This document shows positions 21,575 through 32,948 of a DNA stretch of 53,794 nt, in pieces; position 1 is the first letter of the stretch, and the number at the start of each line of letters is the position of its first letter. The notes under the pieces are model-generated. The model saw only the letters and a list, made by a program, of their open reading frames with translations. It had not been told where the DNA came from and did not search any database. Both the position numbers and the translations under genes were made by a program. The DNA comes from Ophioceras dolichostomum (Eukaryota; Ascomycota; Sordariomycetes; Magnaporthales; Ophioceraceae): the NCBI GenBank assembly GCA_003049485.1, contig PYST01000277.1, forward strand, positions 1 to 53,794. The letters are read 5' to 3'.

Positions 21575-22562
21575 ATGGCCTCTTCTAGATCAATACGTCA
21601 GGGAGGGCGACTCGATCCCGGCCGTCCTCAAGTCCGTCCTCGAGGGGCGTCGAGGACACTCCCGACCTATCTCACCGTCGCCTCTGCCGAGCAGGACCTT
21701 GGTACACTTCCCATCCCAGCCATTGTGTATGACGGCTACAGGAGCCCTCCACTACGTCAAACGCCCCCCAACGTCCTGCGAGAGCCCGAAGAGACTGATG
21801 ATTCCGACGGGTTTTGGGCCACGTGGCGAACGCTGGGCAAAGCGGTCCATGATGATCATCAGGGACCCAATAATGTGAGAAAAAGGGAACCTCTTTCTGC
21901 CCTCGCTATTATGCTAAATACGGTGCGCTTCACAGACACCGACGAAGGCGACAAGCGGGCGTCCTCTCGAGCCCCAAGTCGACCTAACCTACATCATCAG
22001 TCAGCTCGCCGAGAGTCAGAAGCAGCTTCTGCTGGACTCTTTACGTCCCGATGCTACCATAGGTGTTAGCGGTGTCAGCGCCGCCGGCATTACCCCTCCC
22101 ACGCCGCCCTCTTTGTCATCAACCCCACCTCTGAAGCCGTCGCCATGCATCCCAGCCATGTCCGAAGACGGAAATCGGGGCTTTGTGAGAGTCTGCAATG
22201 TGCCGGAGGCCCCCGCCAAGCCGTCAGGGCGTCGCAAAAGCGAGCCTGGAAACTCGCCGAGACCTGGGGAGCTCGAGGGGCAGTCTGGGCGCACACCCCA
22301 GGCAGGTGCCAGAGCCTCCCCTATTTTCGATGTGCGCTCCGTGTGGCACGACGAGATGCTCTGGTGAGAGGTTAGAGGGAAGCAAGGGCTCACGTTGGCC
22401 CATGTATAGCATATATTACGTAGAGACATAAATCCATATCACAAAGAACGACTTGACAGGACGATCTTCGCTCCGCGTGTCGTGTCGGAGCCCGAGGACA
22501 ACAGATCATGGCAAAAGCGGAGTGGCGTCGCCGATCCAGGCGTGGAGCCTCCTTGCTCCTGA
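21575..22562 (+). CDS. Predicted disordered protein, three exons, unknown function
   Basis: Exons 21575-21874, 21936-22363 and 22460-22562 (276 aa). Both introns (GTGAGA...CACAG and GTGAGA...ACAG) join open frames in phase, and the joined protein is more coherent than any single frame. Features: DEPE-type acidic segment TDDSDGFWATWRTLGKAV, a predicted helix VDLTYIISQLAESQKQLLLDSL, a Pro/Ser-rich central region (GITPPTPPSLSSTPPLKP), then FDVRSVWHDEMLWTIFAPRV near the end. No signal peptide or membrane segment. I recognise no family. Divergent from zincin-like paralogue E with an 855-bp shared upstream region. Support is splice logic and composition only. Confidence 0.5.
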
Positions 22563-23794
22563 ATGAGGCTGCTTTGGAAATGGAGGAAGCGGGACGGGCG
22601 GACTTGGCATAGCGCGGCACCGTCATCCAACGGAGAAGGTAAATATTCAGCGAGTTTCCTCTTCTGCTTTCCGCAGCCAGGAGTGCCCGAGAAGAGAGAA
22701 GAAGAACACGAGACGTCAAGAAAACGGAGGCCTTCCACGAATGATGTCTGGATGGCCCCTTGAAGGATGATCCGAGGATCCACCCAGGGGTCCCCTGTCA
22801 TGCCTCCCGTCGCACCTTAAAGGCAAGAACAACATCGACAATTTATTCCGATCCCCGTTTCAATGTTAGTGTTCGCTCTCTCCTCGACGAGAGTTTGTGC
22901 GGAAAGTGATACGAGATACGCGCCTGCGCGGAAGCGACAACTAGCGTGAGCGAAGGGAGTGTCAGAGTACATTGGCGCCTGTAGGCGAGACGAGACGTAT
23001 CGCCTTGCAATAATTACAGATAGGTATGGACAGAGCCTGCAATGTAATGTAATGTATTGCATTTTGTGTGATTTCCGACCTATCTGCGTGTGTGCTCTGC
23101 ACAGTATTATACCTTACGCGGCAAGCAACGCGATACTAGGCACAATATAAAACATTCAGGCCCTGGGTACCTAGGTAGGTAGGCACCTAGGTAGGTATGA
23201 AGGAGCTGGCCTCAACCTCGGTCCTTACCGACCTGATGGTCCATGAAAGGAAACTCAGAAAGTGGATCGAAGAAAAAGAGAACCTGGTTTCGGTTAACCC
23301 GGTCGCCTCATTCCCCGGATTTTCCTCCCTTGTGGGTCCCGCCGTCGATCAACGTAAGGCTCTTGGCAGCCGCCCTGTAATTTTCATCGTCCCATCCAGA
23401 ACGTCCAGGGCGTCCTTGAGCATGATCATCCGCCAATCGGTGCGCTGCCAGAATCACGGTGAAAAGCCCGACTAAGCAGGAGGCTCTCCTCCCACCTTCG
23501 GGCCAGATAGTGACAACACGACAGGCGCGAGGTGGAGTTCAAGGGGTAAACCTCGTGCTCTCGGTTTTTGCACTGGGATGAGGAATGTCGTGGTGATGGA
23601 CGCTCGCGCTTCGGGATGGGGGACATATGTACCACGAGTCCAGCTTCCGGGACTCTCTCGTTATTCTCCTTCTCCCTTCTCCCAACCAACGTTCGCTTCT
23701 TTTTTTTTATACATCGAAACCAGCGTTCCTTTCGTTCCTTTTCTTATTCTGTTCTTTCATTCTCTTCGCCTTCTTTTTCTTCTAACCAGACGCC
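22563..23794. other. Intergenic with palindromic CCTAGG repeat and CT-rich leader
   Basis: Contains GGTACCTAGGTAGGTAGGCA-type repeat at 23167-23197 and a strong CT-rich leader at 23640-23790 before the metallopeptidase ATG. No gene seen. Confidence 0.45.
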
Positions 23795-25213
23795 ATGCGT
23801 TTCATCACTTCCTCCGCTGCGGCCCTGGTGGCCATCGCAGCAACCGTGTCGGCGCACAACTCCAGCGCCGTGGACTGCGACGGCTCGGTGTGGGCTAAGC
23901 TGAACGCAGCGAAGAAGTCCCGGTCTATCCTAGACACCTTCAAGAGCCGGAGCAACAACCGCCCGGCCAAGCGCCAGGACGGTTGGAGTCCGCCATCCGA
24001 CATGGCTGGTGCCCTGAAGGAGGTGTGGGACCACTACGAGGAGACGTACTCGAACGGCGACCTGTACTTGTTCAAGAACTACGGTTGGGACCAGCTGATT
24101 GCTAACAATGGGTGAGTTACGTTGTACCACCATCCACCGAAGACCCAACGACGACGGAAAAGAGAAGAACGATGCCTGGTGTCTAACTCACAAACAAACA
24201 GCCAAGTCAACGTCTGCGTCCGGTGGGAGTCCACCGTGAGCGTCACGGCCGAACAGCGCGCCCAGGTCGCGACTGTCTACGCGGCGCAGTACCAGAAGTG
24301 GTTCGAGTGGCTGTACGGCTACGACAGCTTCCCCTACACGGACATCAAAGTCAACGTGGTCGGCTGGGCCGTGTCGGACGCGTCGGTGCCGGGAGGCTCC
24401 ACCGACGACACGAGAGTCTACACGGGCTTCACGGCCGAGAACGCGCCCGAGTGCGACCCTGCCTGCGGACGCTACTACCACACGGACGGCGATTACTCCT
24501 CGTGCCCTGGCGGCGCCGACGTACACTACGACCAGTCCCTCTGGCTGACGGAGGGCATGTCGGGCGGCACGGGCGGCGACTGGGGCCAGCGCATCGGGCG
24601 CGAGTACTTCATGGGCGCGTTGGGCTCCGAGAACGTGCACATCCTCGAGCACGAGATGGGCCACACGTACGGGCTGGATGACTTCTACGACTGGACGCCC
24701 ACGGGCCAGACCAGCTTCGTCATGCTGGCTGGCAGCGCGGCGGAGGTCACCGACTTTGACGGCTGGATGCTGCGCAACTGGTGGCACGAGCTCAGCCGCA
24801 ACCGCGACGGCTGGCGCACCGGCACGTCGACTGGTGGCGATGGCGATGATGGGTCCGCGACGACCACCACTGCTGCTGCGTCCCAGCCTGCTGAGACGAC
24901 CACTACGCCCGCCGAGGGGGATGAGGACGACACCGCGAACCCTACCACCGTCGCTGACACGCCTGCGGCGACCACCACCACCGCGCCTGCGCAGGAGACG
25001 GCTGCTCCTACCGTCGGCAACGGAAACGGCAACGCCGGCACCACTAGCCGCTCCAGAAGCGTCCCCAACCGGGGCTCGGGCGACAACGCCCCCACCGCCA
25101 CCGCCGGCGCCGTTACTTCGCGTGCCACGTGCACGCGCACGCGCACGCGGGGCCGTAGCCGTCCCACAGGTACGGGCCGTCCGCCGCGCTTCGGCGCGCA
25201 TTGGGGGAACTAG
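23795..25213 (+). CDS. Secreted zinc metallopeptidase-like protein (HExxHxxGxxD) with Thr-rich tail
   Basis: Exons 23795-24111 and 24202-25213 (442 aa), intron GTGAGT...ACAG. Signal peptide at 1-20 or so (MRFITSSAAALVAIAATVSA), a pro-region ending in a Kex2-like AKR (about residue 60), then the catalytic domain. The zinc motif HEMGHTYGLDD is at about 256-266: His256 and His260 as ligands, Glu257 as base, Asp266 as likely third ligand, as in metzincin-like peptidases with Asp. A downstream FVMLAGSAAEVTDFDGWMLR could give the Met turn. Cysteines in PECDPACGRYY and SSCPGG probably form disulfides. Residues 315-442 are Thr/Ala/Pro-rich, then basic, like a glycosylated stalk; no GPI tail. It probably degrades extracellular proteins; substrate unknown. 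Similar fungal proteins are sometimes labelled cellulose-binding, but I see no carbohydrate-binding module. Confidence 0.85.
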
Positions 25214-25842
25214 TTGAAGCCATTTTTCCTGATCTTTTCGGGCTAATTATTTATCGAATGGCTACCTGCCTATGTGGTATTGTAGGTTGCTCGTCTTCGG
25301 CGAAGAAGGCGAGGAAGGCGAAGACGTAGTTAGGGGGGGATGAAGTGATATTGGGCACCGTTGTACAGGGGAGAAGTAATAGAGGGGCGAGGGGCGAGAC
25401 AGCAGTGCTGTACAACACAACCAACCCCGTCCTGGCGCAAAAACAAGTGTAAATACTTGCAGCCGGGGTCGGAGGGATATTGACTGGACATGGATGATTG
25501 GGCTTTGCTGAGTGTGCATACTTTTCATGTTTTTGGCGGGAGACATCGCTGCGGTTCGATGTCGTCGTCAGCCCCAGTGGCATTTATCTACTTTGTTTTC
25601 AGTCCAGGCCTTTTGGTTTGTGGGATCTGCTGATGATTGGTCTCATCAGCCTTCAGCTCGGCTCTGGTGCATGGCTTTGCGGCTGAGGCCCCGACGTAAA
25701 AGCCTCCGCCGAAACGGGCATCCGTTCAAATATTTCCAGCCTGCCCTGCCCCTCCCAATTCTCTCTCGCGAGCCCTTCAACGTTCCCGTCAATTTCCCGG
25801 GATCGCCTGCTCTGTCGACTCTCGTGTCTCGCCCAACCTGCG
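25214..25842. other. Intergenic; 3' region and promoter
   Basis: Between the metallopeptidase and the STAND-like gene. Nothing distinctive recognised. Confidence 0.45.
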
Positions 25843-28245
25843 ATGGATCCCCTATCCATCACCGCGTCCTGCGTTGGCATCGTTGCGGCCGCGGCGAAGA
25901 CATCGGCGGTGATCACCGTCTTCGTGCGGAATGTGAGCGATTCCCGACGAGATCTGGCGACGACCAAGCGGCAGCTGGCGGAGCTGAGCATGGTCCTAGA
26001 GCTCCTCGCCACAGAACATGACGACAGCAACCAAAGCGGTGGCGGGAGCAGAGCCTCCCACATGCCCAATTCCGTCCAGATGCAGATATCTTTCGTCCTT
26101 TTCAACTGCAGAGGCATTATCGACTCTATAGACTCCTTGCTCGACAACTACCAGAAAGGCCCGGTCCAGTCGGTCATGTGGGTTGTGAAGGGCAAGGCTG
26201 AGGTTGAGGGCTTCAACAAGCAGCTCGATGCGCACTTGCGCGCGCTCAATATCGCGCTGGACCTCTCTGCGCGGTACGTACTCGGCCCTAGGTTCATGGG
26301 CCTAGCAGTAGGCCCATTTCTGGGTATTTAACATGGCCCGATCGCTAACTGGTGTACGCCGCCTGCGTGGGAATACAGAGCGATCGTGAGAGATATCAAA
26401 AGCGACACTGCCGAACTGACCCGAAAGGCTTCCCAGATCCAGAACGACACTCGGTCTATTGTTCGGCGCACCGACGGTTTGCAAGGCGATACCGCTTATA
26501 TCATCGACGAAATTGCCCAGCTGAAAGCCCTTCTGAGCAACCTCACGCACAATGGTGCCGAGCCGAACTACAATACCTTCGTCCTCAAACGGTATCTCGA
26601 CTCGGTGACGGAATATTCAGAGTCGGTGCTCGGTGACTCCCAATTCGGCGATGGCAATAGCTGCGCGCCTCTCCAAGATGGGGCCTCTGACGACCATGGC
26701 AACGTGTCTACCCAAGATGCAGGCCCTGACGAGGAATCGGGTTTGAGAGACGAGGCCGGTGACGACATAAATTCGCCATCACGTCCTCTTGAGCAAGTTG
26801 ATGAAGGCAAGGCTCCGATGCCATCGACGAAGGGTCGGCTGAGGCCCCCCGTTGTGGCGTCCAATTCTTCATCCTCTTCCGAATGCTCCGAGTCCTCCGA
26901 ACCCCGGCGTTCGTCGCCTTTCCCGTCGGGTTTCCCGGTGAGCCAGAGCCGGATGGGAGAGCCGGTGAAAATAATGACCTTCGACGTCAACTGTAATCGA
27001 CGTGGCGTGATCTGGGAGCCCGACTCAGCTGGGCTAGTTGCTGCGACTGGCCCTGGGCTATGCCACGTCTCGGTCCCCTCCGGCGCCACTCGGTCCACCC
27101 CATACTTTCAACCAATCTATTCGCAAAGCCGGGTTCCAGGGCAATCATATGGCTTCGCCTGTGTATCTGGAGATGGGGAGACAGTCGTGGTCAAACTGAA
27201 GAAGATGCAGCTGATGATCTGCTTTCGGGGTCGTCACTCGCAAGATCTCACTGTCCCTGGAGTTTACACTGCCGCGACTTTAAGCTATGACGGCTGCGCC
27301 CTCGCCGTGTTTGAAGAGACTATCAATAACAGAACAGTGTTGGGCGAGCGGGGGCCGGACTGTATGTGGATTTTCCACCGGTGGGATCGACGATCTGGGG
27401 ATTGGAGCGAGGGGGTCAAGATTCAAGCTAATATCTTCTCTGCCATCGCCTCGTTCCATCCGTCCGGGCATGCGATTGCCTTGGTGGGGAAATTTTTCTT
27501 GGAGAGCCCATTTTCATCCGTAGGGTATACGAGCCTCGGGAAGAGGCTCCGAGTGCTAAGCGACTGGTTCTGGCCCAAGGGCCATAGCATAGAGGTCGAC
27601 ATACCTCTCCACCCCGACACTCAAGCGATGAACCTGACGGAGACGCCGAGAGGCTGGCTTGTGGCAACCGCGCGTCAAACATGGCAAACCATCATCAGCA
27701 CTTTCTTCTGGCCCTACAACACCATGGAACCCCTAGAGCCTAGTGTCGACCGGGAGCCCGTTGCCGGCCGGAAACGTGGGGATTTCATGTTGTCAGATGA
27801 GCGGCAAAAGGATCGTCCTCCCGTGGACCCCGCGATGCATCTCATTTCCCACGACTTCGCTACCGGCGAGCTTCGTGCCCCCTATTGGGAGAGGTTCGGT
27901 CAGGATATGAAAGCGAACTCCGTGATTGTTCGCTATTGTCGGGGGAAATGTGTCATTGGCGTATGCAGGAGCGGGACCTCGCCTTCTAAACGCGGTGATG
28001 GGCGTGATCACTTGGCCCTTTTTGACGTCTTTGGCGTGGTGGGCTCGATAGAGACATCAGAGAACTTTTCGGTGTGCCAGCTGATGACCCTCGACCGGTA
28101 CAACGAGTACAGCCCAGATTGGCTCAGCACACCCGGTCCGTACCACGCGGACATTTCCCCAGACCTCCGATATGCGTCGGTTTCGTGTGGAGGAGAAGAC
28201 GGTCAAAAAAACGAGTGGGAGGTTTGGACGCTTCCGGATTTTTGA
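25843..28245 (+). CDS. Fungal STAND-type N-terminal domain fused to beta-propeller-like region
   Basis: Exons 25843-26273 and 26379-28245 (765 aa), intron GTACGT...ACAG. The start MDPLSITASCVGIVAAAAKT is the hallmark of the helical N-terminal domain seen in fungal STAND proteins (PigL_N type, about 1-145). A coiled-coil-like helix follows (about 145-210, RDIKSDTAELTRKASQIQND), then an acidic and Ser-rich linker (about 215-325). From about 330 onwards the sequence is beta-rich with Gly-Asp turns (SGDGETVVVKLKKMQLMICF, ASFHPSGHAIALVGKFF), like a divergent seven-bladed propeller. No Walker A or B is present, so the nucleotide-binding switch of a true NLR is missing. Intracellular; it could be a signalling adaptor or decoy related to NLRs. 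Function inferred only from architecture. Confidence 0.75.
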
Positions 28246-28807
28246 GCAGCTCCGTCGGCGTTCCGAAGATCATGCTGATGTCCATGTATTACACCACGTC
28301 TTCTCCCTCGAGCGCAAGTTGTTTATGTACATCTTGATAAACGTTTCTGATCGGCTACTTCGCTCCCATTTGCGTGGCTGTAATCGCGGGGAACTGTGGC
28401 GCTGCAACATCCGTTGTAGGCTAGTGGCACCACCAGTCCAGAGGACGAATGTTGAGATATCGGCAGTGCGACTGATGATTGATGACGTCACAATAGCCTC
28501 CGTGAGCCATCTTCAGTCCGAACTCCCCTATAGCTCTCACAACTTCCATTCAATCATACCAGCAAGGCAAACGACGAGCACCGCTCAGTCTACCTACCTG
28601 TGCCAAATAACCTGCCCAAATCCAACAACTTGAACCTGGGTTCATACCGGTAACAACCCGCTCCCGACGGTCCACGGCGCAGGGCCCGGCTGAACCGTTA
28701 CGTCGCCCCAATCCGAGCAGGCAAACGGCGCCGGCGTACCAAGCAAGAGAAAAAGGTCCCACAACTCTGAGTCTCGCCCGCGAAAGGCCGCGAGAAAGCA
28801 AGCTGAA
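28246..28807. other. Intergenic, nothing recognised
   Basis: About 560 bp with no convincing gene or repeat apart from a CTACCTACCTG run near 28589. Confidence 0.45.
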
Positions 28808-29436
28808 ATGCGAGAGGATGGAGAGGAGGAAGAAGAGAAGGGGGACCAAGCAAAGGACCCAGGAGAATGCACGGACACCAGCAACGGGAGCAACACCGTC
28901 CTCACGATCAATCGCGCTCCAGTTCTCCAACTATGGGACGCCTCCGTCGCGCAGTTCCTGCACCCTGACCTGTCGTGGGACCTGTGCCTCGCGGTGGGAA
29001 GCACCATCGCGACCATTGTGGCCATCTCCAAAGGGCGATCAATCGGGACGATCCCCGCGCCAGACCCCACGAAAAAGAAGAACAGAGACAACGGGAACGA
29101 CGCAGGTCCCTCGTTCCGGGTGATGGGGTTTCCGATGACGGTGAAGGATGGAGGCATGGTGGTCAAGGGGAAGGTCACCAAGGCCAACGAGGAGAATTTG
29201 AGGCGCAAGTTCGGGAGAGAGGAGAATACGAGGCTGCAAGATCTGCGATGATGGATGCGCTTCAGACGTGGAGTGATGAGACAAAAGAAGAGTTGCACAA
29301 AAAGGCGTTTGGTATGTATGAGCAGTTCAGGCCGAGTGTGCCTCCCGGCCAGAAGGGCTGGGGCAGAGAGGGGAGGCTTGATCCAGATCATGTCGCTGAG
29401 GTTGTCCGGCGACAGGAGGAGATCTTGCGAAATTGA
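28808..29436 (+). pseudogene. Conserved-looking protein of unknown function, split by a one-base frameshift
   Basis: Two overlapping frames make one protein. The first (28808 to about 29215) has an acidic N-terminus, then NRAPVLQLWDASVAQFLHPD, LSWDLCLAVGSTIATIVAIS (hydrophobic) and PSFRVMGFPMTVKDGGMVVK. The second (about 29216-29436) continues with EYEAARSAMMDALQTWSDET, FGMYEQFRPSVPPGQKGWG and EVVRRQEEIL. The switch falls at GGG 29213-29215: one extra G would restore KFGERGEYEAA. A run of G is where sequencing most often drops a base, so this may be an intact gene of about 210 aa with an assembly error, or a recent pseudogene. No family name is offered with confidence. Confidence 0.55.
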
Positions 29437-29971
29437 TCACCAAGGTACGTCGCATCGGTATATCTCCGAGTAGTTCAGATTGATGGTGCTGGCCTTTGCT
29501 GACAGCAAATGTAGGGCCTTTGTCTCCCCGGATAATATCGCTGATGACCGGCGATCTGCTCGCTGCTTTAGCCAGGGGAACAAACTCACCGCTTGGGGCC
29601 ATTTTCCCGCCCCTCCCCTCGTTCGTGGAACTGCCGAGGCGCCAGTGTTTTTGGTACTTACGTACACTCTTGGTACTCCTTGGGGGCGGTACACCATCAC
29701 TCGATATTAAAGTGACTCTCCCGCCCTAGATGGGATATATCTCCAGACCGCCATGGGCCGACTCAGTAATCTGGGAAGTTACACCAGTGAGCCGACATGC
29801 AGAGACGAAATGCGGGGAACGGGACCTGGCAGCTCATAGGGTAGAGAGGCTACGAGGTATAAGCTGATAATTCGCACTCCATCGGCTACCTACCAGGTTT
29901 TAGAAGTCCTCATTCACCCAGCCAGGATCTGTCGTGGCGCACAGCACCACAGTCCAAGACAAACGGCAACG
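29437..29971. other. Promoter region of the GMC gene
   Basis: No gene recognised. A CTACCTACCAGG stretch lies at about 29885-29896. Confidence 0.45.
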
Positions 29972-32247
29972 ATGACGATTCGTACAAGCCTGATGACAGG
30001 GCTGCTGGCCTCAGGTGGCCTCGTAGCCGCCTCGGTGCAGCTGCATCCGCACCACTCGCTAAAGCGCGAGGTGGCGCAGCTCCGCGAAAGTTATGACTTC
30101 ATCGTCGTCGGCGGCGGCACCACCGGCTTGACCATCGCAGACCGCCTCACCGAGGCCTTCCCAAACAGTGAGCGAATCTCCCTAGCTACACCCCGACATC
30201 ACCGATCATCCCCCAAGGCAGCAACGGTCACCCCCCAACCTATGGAGACTTCCCTCCCTCCCACACGATGACGGAGGCACCAGACTCACTGATGCTAAAC
30301 CCCGCCAGAAACCCTCCTGGTGATAGAACCCGGCGACGTCGAATACGCCCCCGGCGTGTTCGACCCCCCGCAGCGCTCATGGGGCGGATCCGGCGCACGC
30401 GCCGGGGCTTCGCAGTTCCAGTCCCTCCCGAACCCGAACGTGGGTAACAAGACGGCCGCCGTCTCGATCGGGAGGGTTGTGGGAGGCAGCAGCGCCGTCA
30501 ACGGCATGTTCTTCGACCGCGGTTCTCGGTTCGACTACGACGCGTGGCGAGCCCTGGGCAGTCCCGAGTTCGACGAAAGCAAGGAGAAGTGGGACTGGGA
30601 GGGCATGGAGCCGTTCTTCAAGAAGAGCGTCACTTTCACCGAACCCTCTGCTGCGATGGTCGAGAAGTACGGCTACACGTGGAATGCGCGTGCTGCGTAC
30701 GGCGGTTCGACGCCGATATACTCCAGCTTCCCGCCGTTCCTGTGGGGCGACTACGCGGTAGCGAGGGATGCGTGGAGGGACCTGGGTGTGAGGGTGCCGG
30801 ACGAGTGTGCCGGCGGCGACAAGGAGGGCGTGTGCTGGGTGCCTATCTCGCAGCACCCTGTCACAGCGAGGAGGTCGCATGCCGGGCTGGGCCATTACGC
30901 GGCGGTGGCGGTCAACGCGTCGAGGCTGAACTACGACCTGCTTGTCAAGTATCAGGTCGTCAGGGTCGTGTACCCCGCTGGCAGTCTCGAGCAGAAGCTG
31001 CCGCCGGTGGTCGAGGTGCGGGCGACTGTGGGGGACGCGGCGGCGTTTAACGTTACTGCGAAGGCAGAGGTGATCGTTTCGGCTGGGGCGCTGAACACGC
31101 CTGCCATCCTGCAGAGGAGCGGGATCGGCCCGGCTGCGTTCCTGCGAGGGGCGGGGATCCCAGTCGTGGTTGACCTACCGGGCGTGGGGTCGAATTTTCA
31201 GGACCATTCTGGGCCAGGGTACAGCTGGAGCTGTAAGTGGAAATTCCCATGGAAGCAGCTTGTTCATTCAAGTGCTGGATCCTGATGCAGTGATGACCGA
31301 TAATATTGACGAGGCACGGGACAGACACCAAGCCAGCATCCTGGTCCCCCCTCCCATCCGAAATGTCCAACGCGACCTTCTTCGCCCAAGCCGCAGCAGA
31401 CTTCGACAAAATCCCCGCCGCAGGACCCTACACGATGGCGATGGCGAACAGCGCGCTCTTCCTATCTCTCCCCAACATCACAGTGAACTACAGCCACATC
31501 ATCGGCCGCATCCAATCCCTCGCCTCCTCAGGCGGGCGCACCGCGGCGACCTACCTCTCCCCCGGACCAGACTACGGCTCCGAGCCGACCATGGTGGCGG
31601 GATACGCCCGCCAGCTCGACGTCCTCGCCAGCCTGCTCGCCAACCCGAAGGCGCCCAGTCTTGAGAGTCCATTCGCGACGGGGACCGCGATGCGCGCGTT
31701 CCTCCTGCACCCGCTCAGCAGGGGCACAGTCCGCATCGACCCGGCGAGCCCCATGCGGCTCGTCCTCGACTACCGCGCGGCTACTAACCCGGTGGACATG
31801 GATTTGCACTTCGCGCATCTGCGGTGGTTGAGGCGGATGGTGAAGACACCCACGATGGCCGCGCTGGGGGCTGTGGAGGTTAGTCCCGGCGCGAGTGTCG
31901 AGGATTGGGATGAAGTGAGGTTGAGGGAGCATGTGGTCGACCAGATGACGTTGAGCTTTATGCACCCTTGCTGCACGGCGGCTATGATGCCGAGGGGGAA
32001 AGGAGGCGTGGTCGGGCCGGATCTGAAGGTGCATGGGACGAGCGGGTTGAGGGTTGCGGACATGAGCATTATGCCGATCATTATTGGGTCGCATTTGTCG
32101 GCGACGGCTTATGCTGTTGGGGAGAAGGTGAGTTACTCGTCTGTCCCTATCGTTCCAGATTTGCTGGTATGAACTGTCACGAATTATATTCTGACTAACT
32201 TGGTCGTGTTGTAGGCAGCAGATATCATCATCAGGGCGTGGTCGTAG
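29972..32247 (+). CDS. Secreted GMC-family FAD oxidoreductase
   Basis: Exons 29972-30167, 30309-31232, 31325-32127 and 32215-32247 (651 aa). Signal-like N-terminus (SLMTGLLASGGLVAASV), then the FAD-binding Rossmann motif FIVVGGGTTG (about 43-52), the GMC signature region GRVVGGSSAVNG, GALNTPAILQRSGIG, VGSNFQDHSGPG, and a C-terminal domain with HPCCTAAMMPR, LRVADMSIMP and GSHLSATAY, which supply the two active-site histidines. The closing GEKAADIIIRAW is split by the last intron. The family oxidises alcohols, sugars or related substrates with O2 or quinones as acceptor; which one cannot be read here. The acceptor of exon 3 has an alternative 12 nt further on (31337). Upstream of a fructosamine-kinase-family gene on the same strand, but no functional link is shown. 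Confidence 0.88.
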
Positions 32248-32948
32248 GCTCACTTACACCACTAACACGAGGATGAAACAGCCGCTGTTGATGAGGGACC
32301 ACGCCATGGGCGATGATTGGCCGACATTGAAAAGTTTTTGCAAACAAGCAGGAGAGTTCTCTACTTGAGGTAGGGTAACGAGGCAAAAAAAATAATATTT
32401 TTCCTAGAGAGCACCATGTGCCGTTGAACCCGATACGACAATGTTGGTGTGGATGCGTGCGATGTTTGACACGCGGGATGACTGGACGACTCTTTGCCGA
32501 TATTTTCAGTGGAGAGAATCCCTGGAACTACTGGCATGATCCACTCTAGGCAAATTAAAGGATCATAGACTCGGATGGGGTGCACCTTTGGGTTGGCAAA
32601 CACTTGTTCCCATGGGATGCCGATGTATGCGCACCTGCCCTGGGATGACACGAGCCGCAGAAATGGCCCAGAAACGGATCCGCTGGTGGCCGGCACGCCG
32701 GCCCCGGGATTGATGATAAGGACCACAGGAGCAAAATATTCGGTTGGCATTACGGCCAGAATGGACCCAGGGCCGCCGGGTGGTCGCTGTAGGATTCGTG
32801 TTGGTTGTGTTGGGTTGGAGGTGGCATATATCACTCTACTCTCACCCTGCCGTCCGTCGAGGGGGCAGGAACGAAAAAAAAACTATGAACCAAGAATTCA
32901 CTCGCGGGAAAGCCTTGTAAACATCGCCAGCAGATTCGATTCGCAAAA
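32248..32948. other. Intergenic between GMC and kinase genes
   Basis: A 157-codon minus-strand frame (32834-32361, MIYATSNPTQPTRILQRPP...) is open but has no recognisable motif; I leave it uncalled. Confidence 0.35.

Noticed and set aside
24188..25201. 337-aa minus frame opposite the metallopeptidase
   Set aside because: Arg/Gly-rich shadow caused by GC-rich codons of the plus-strand gene.
32361..32834. 157-codon minus frame between the GMC and kinase genes
   Set aside because: Open but without motif, promoter or plausible partner exon; expected by chance in GC-rich DNA.
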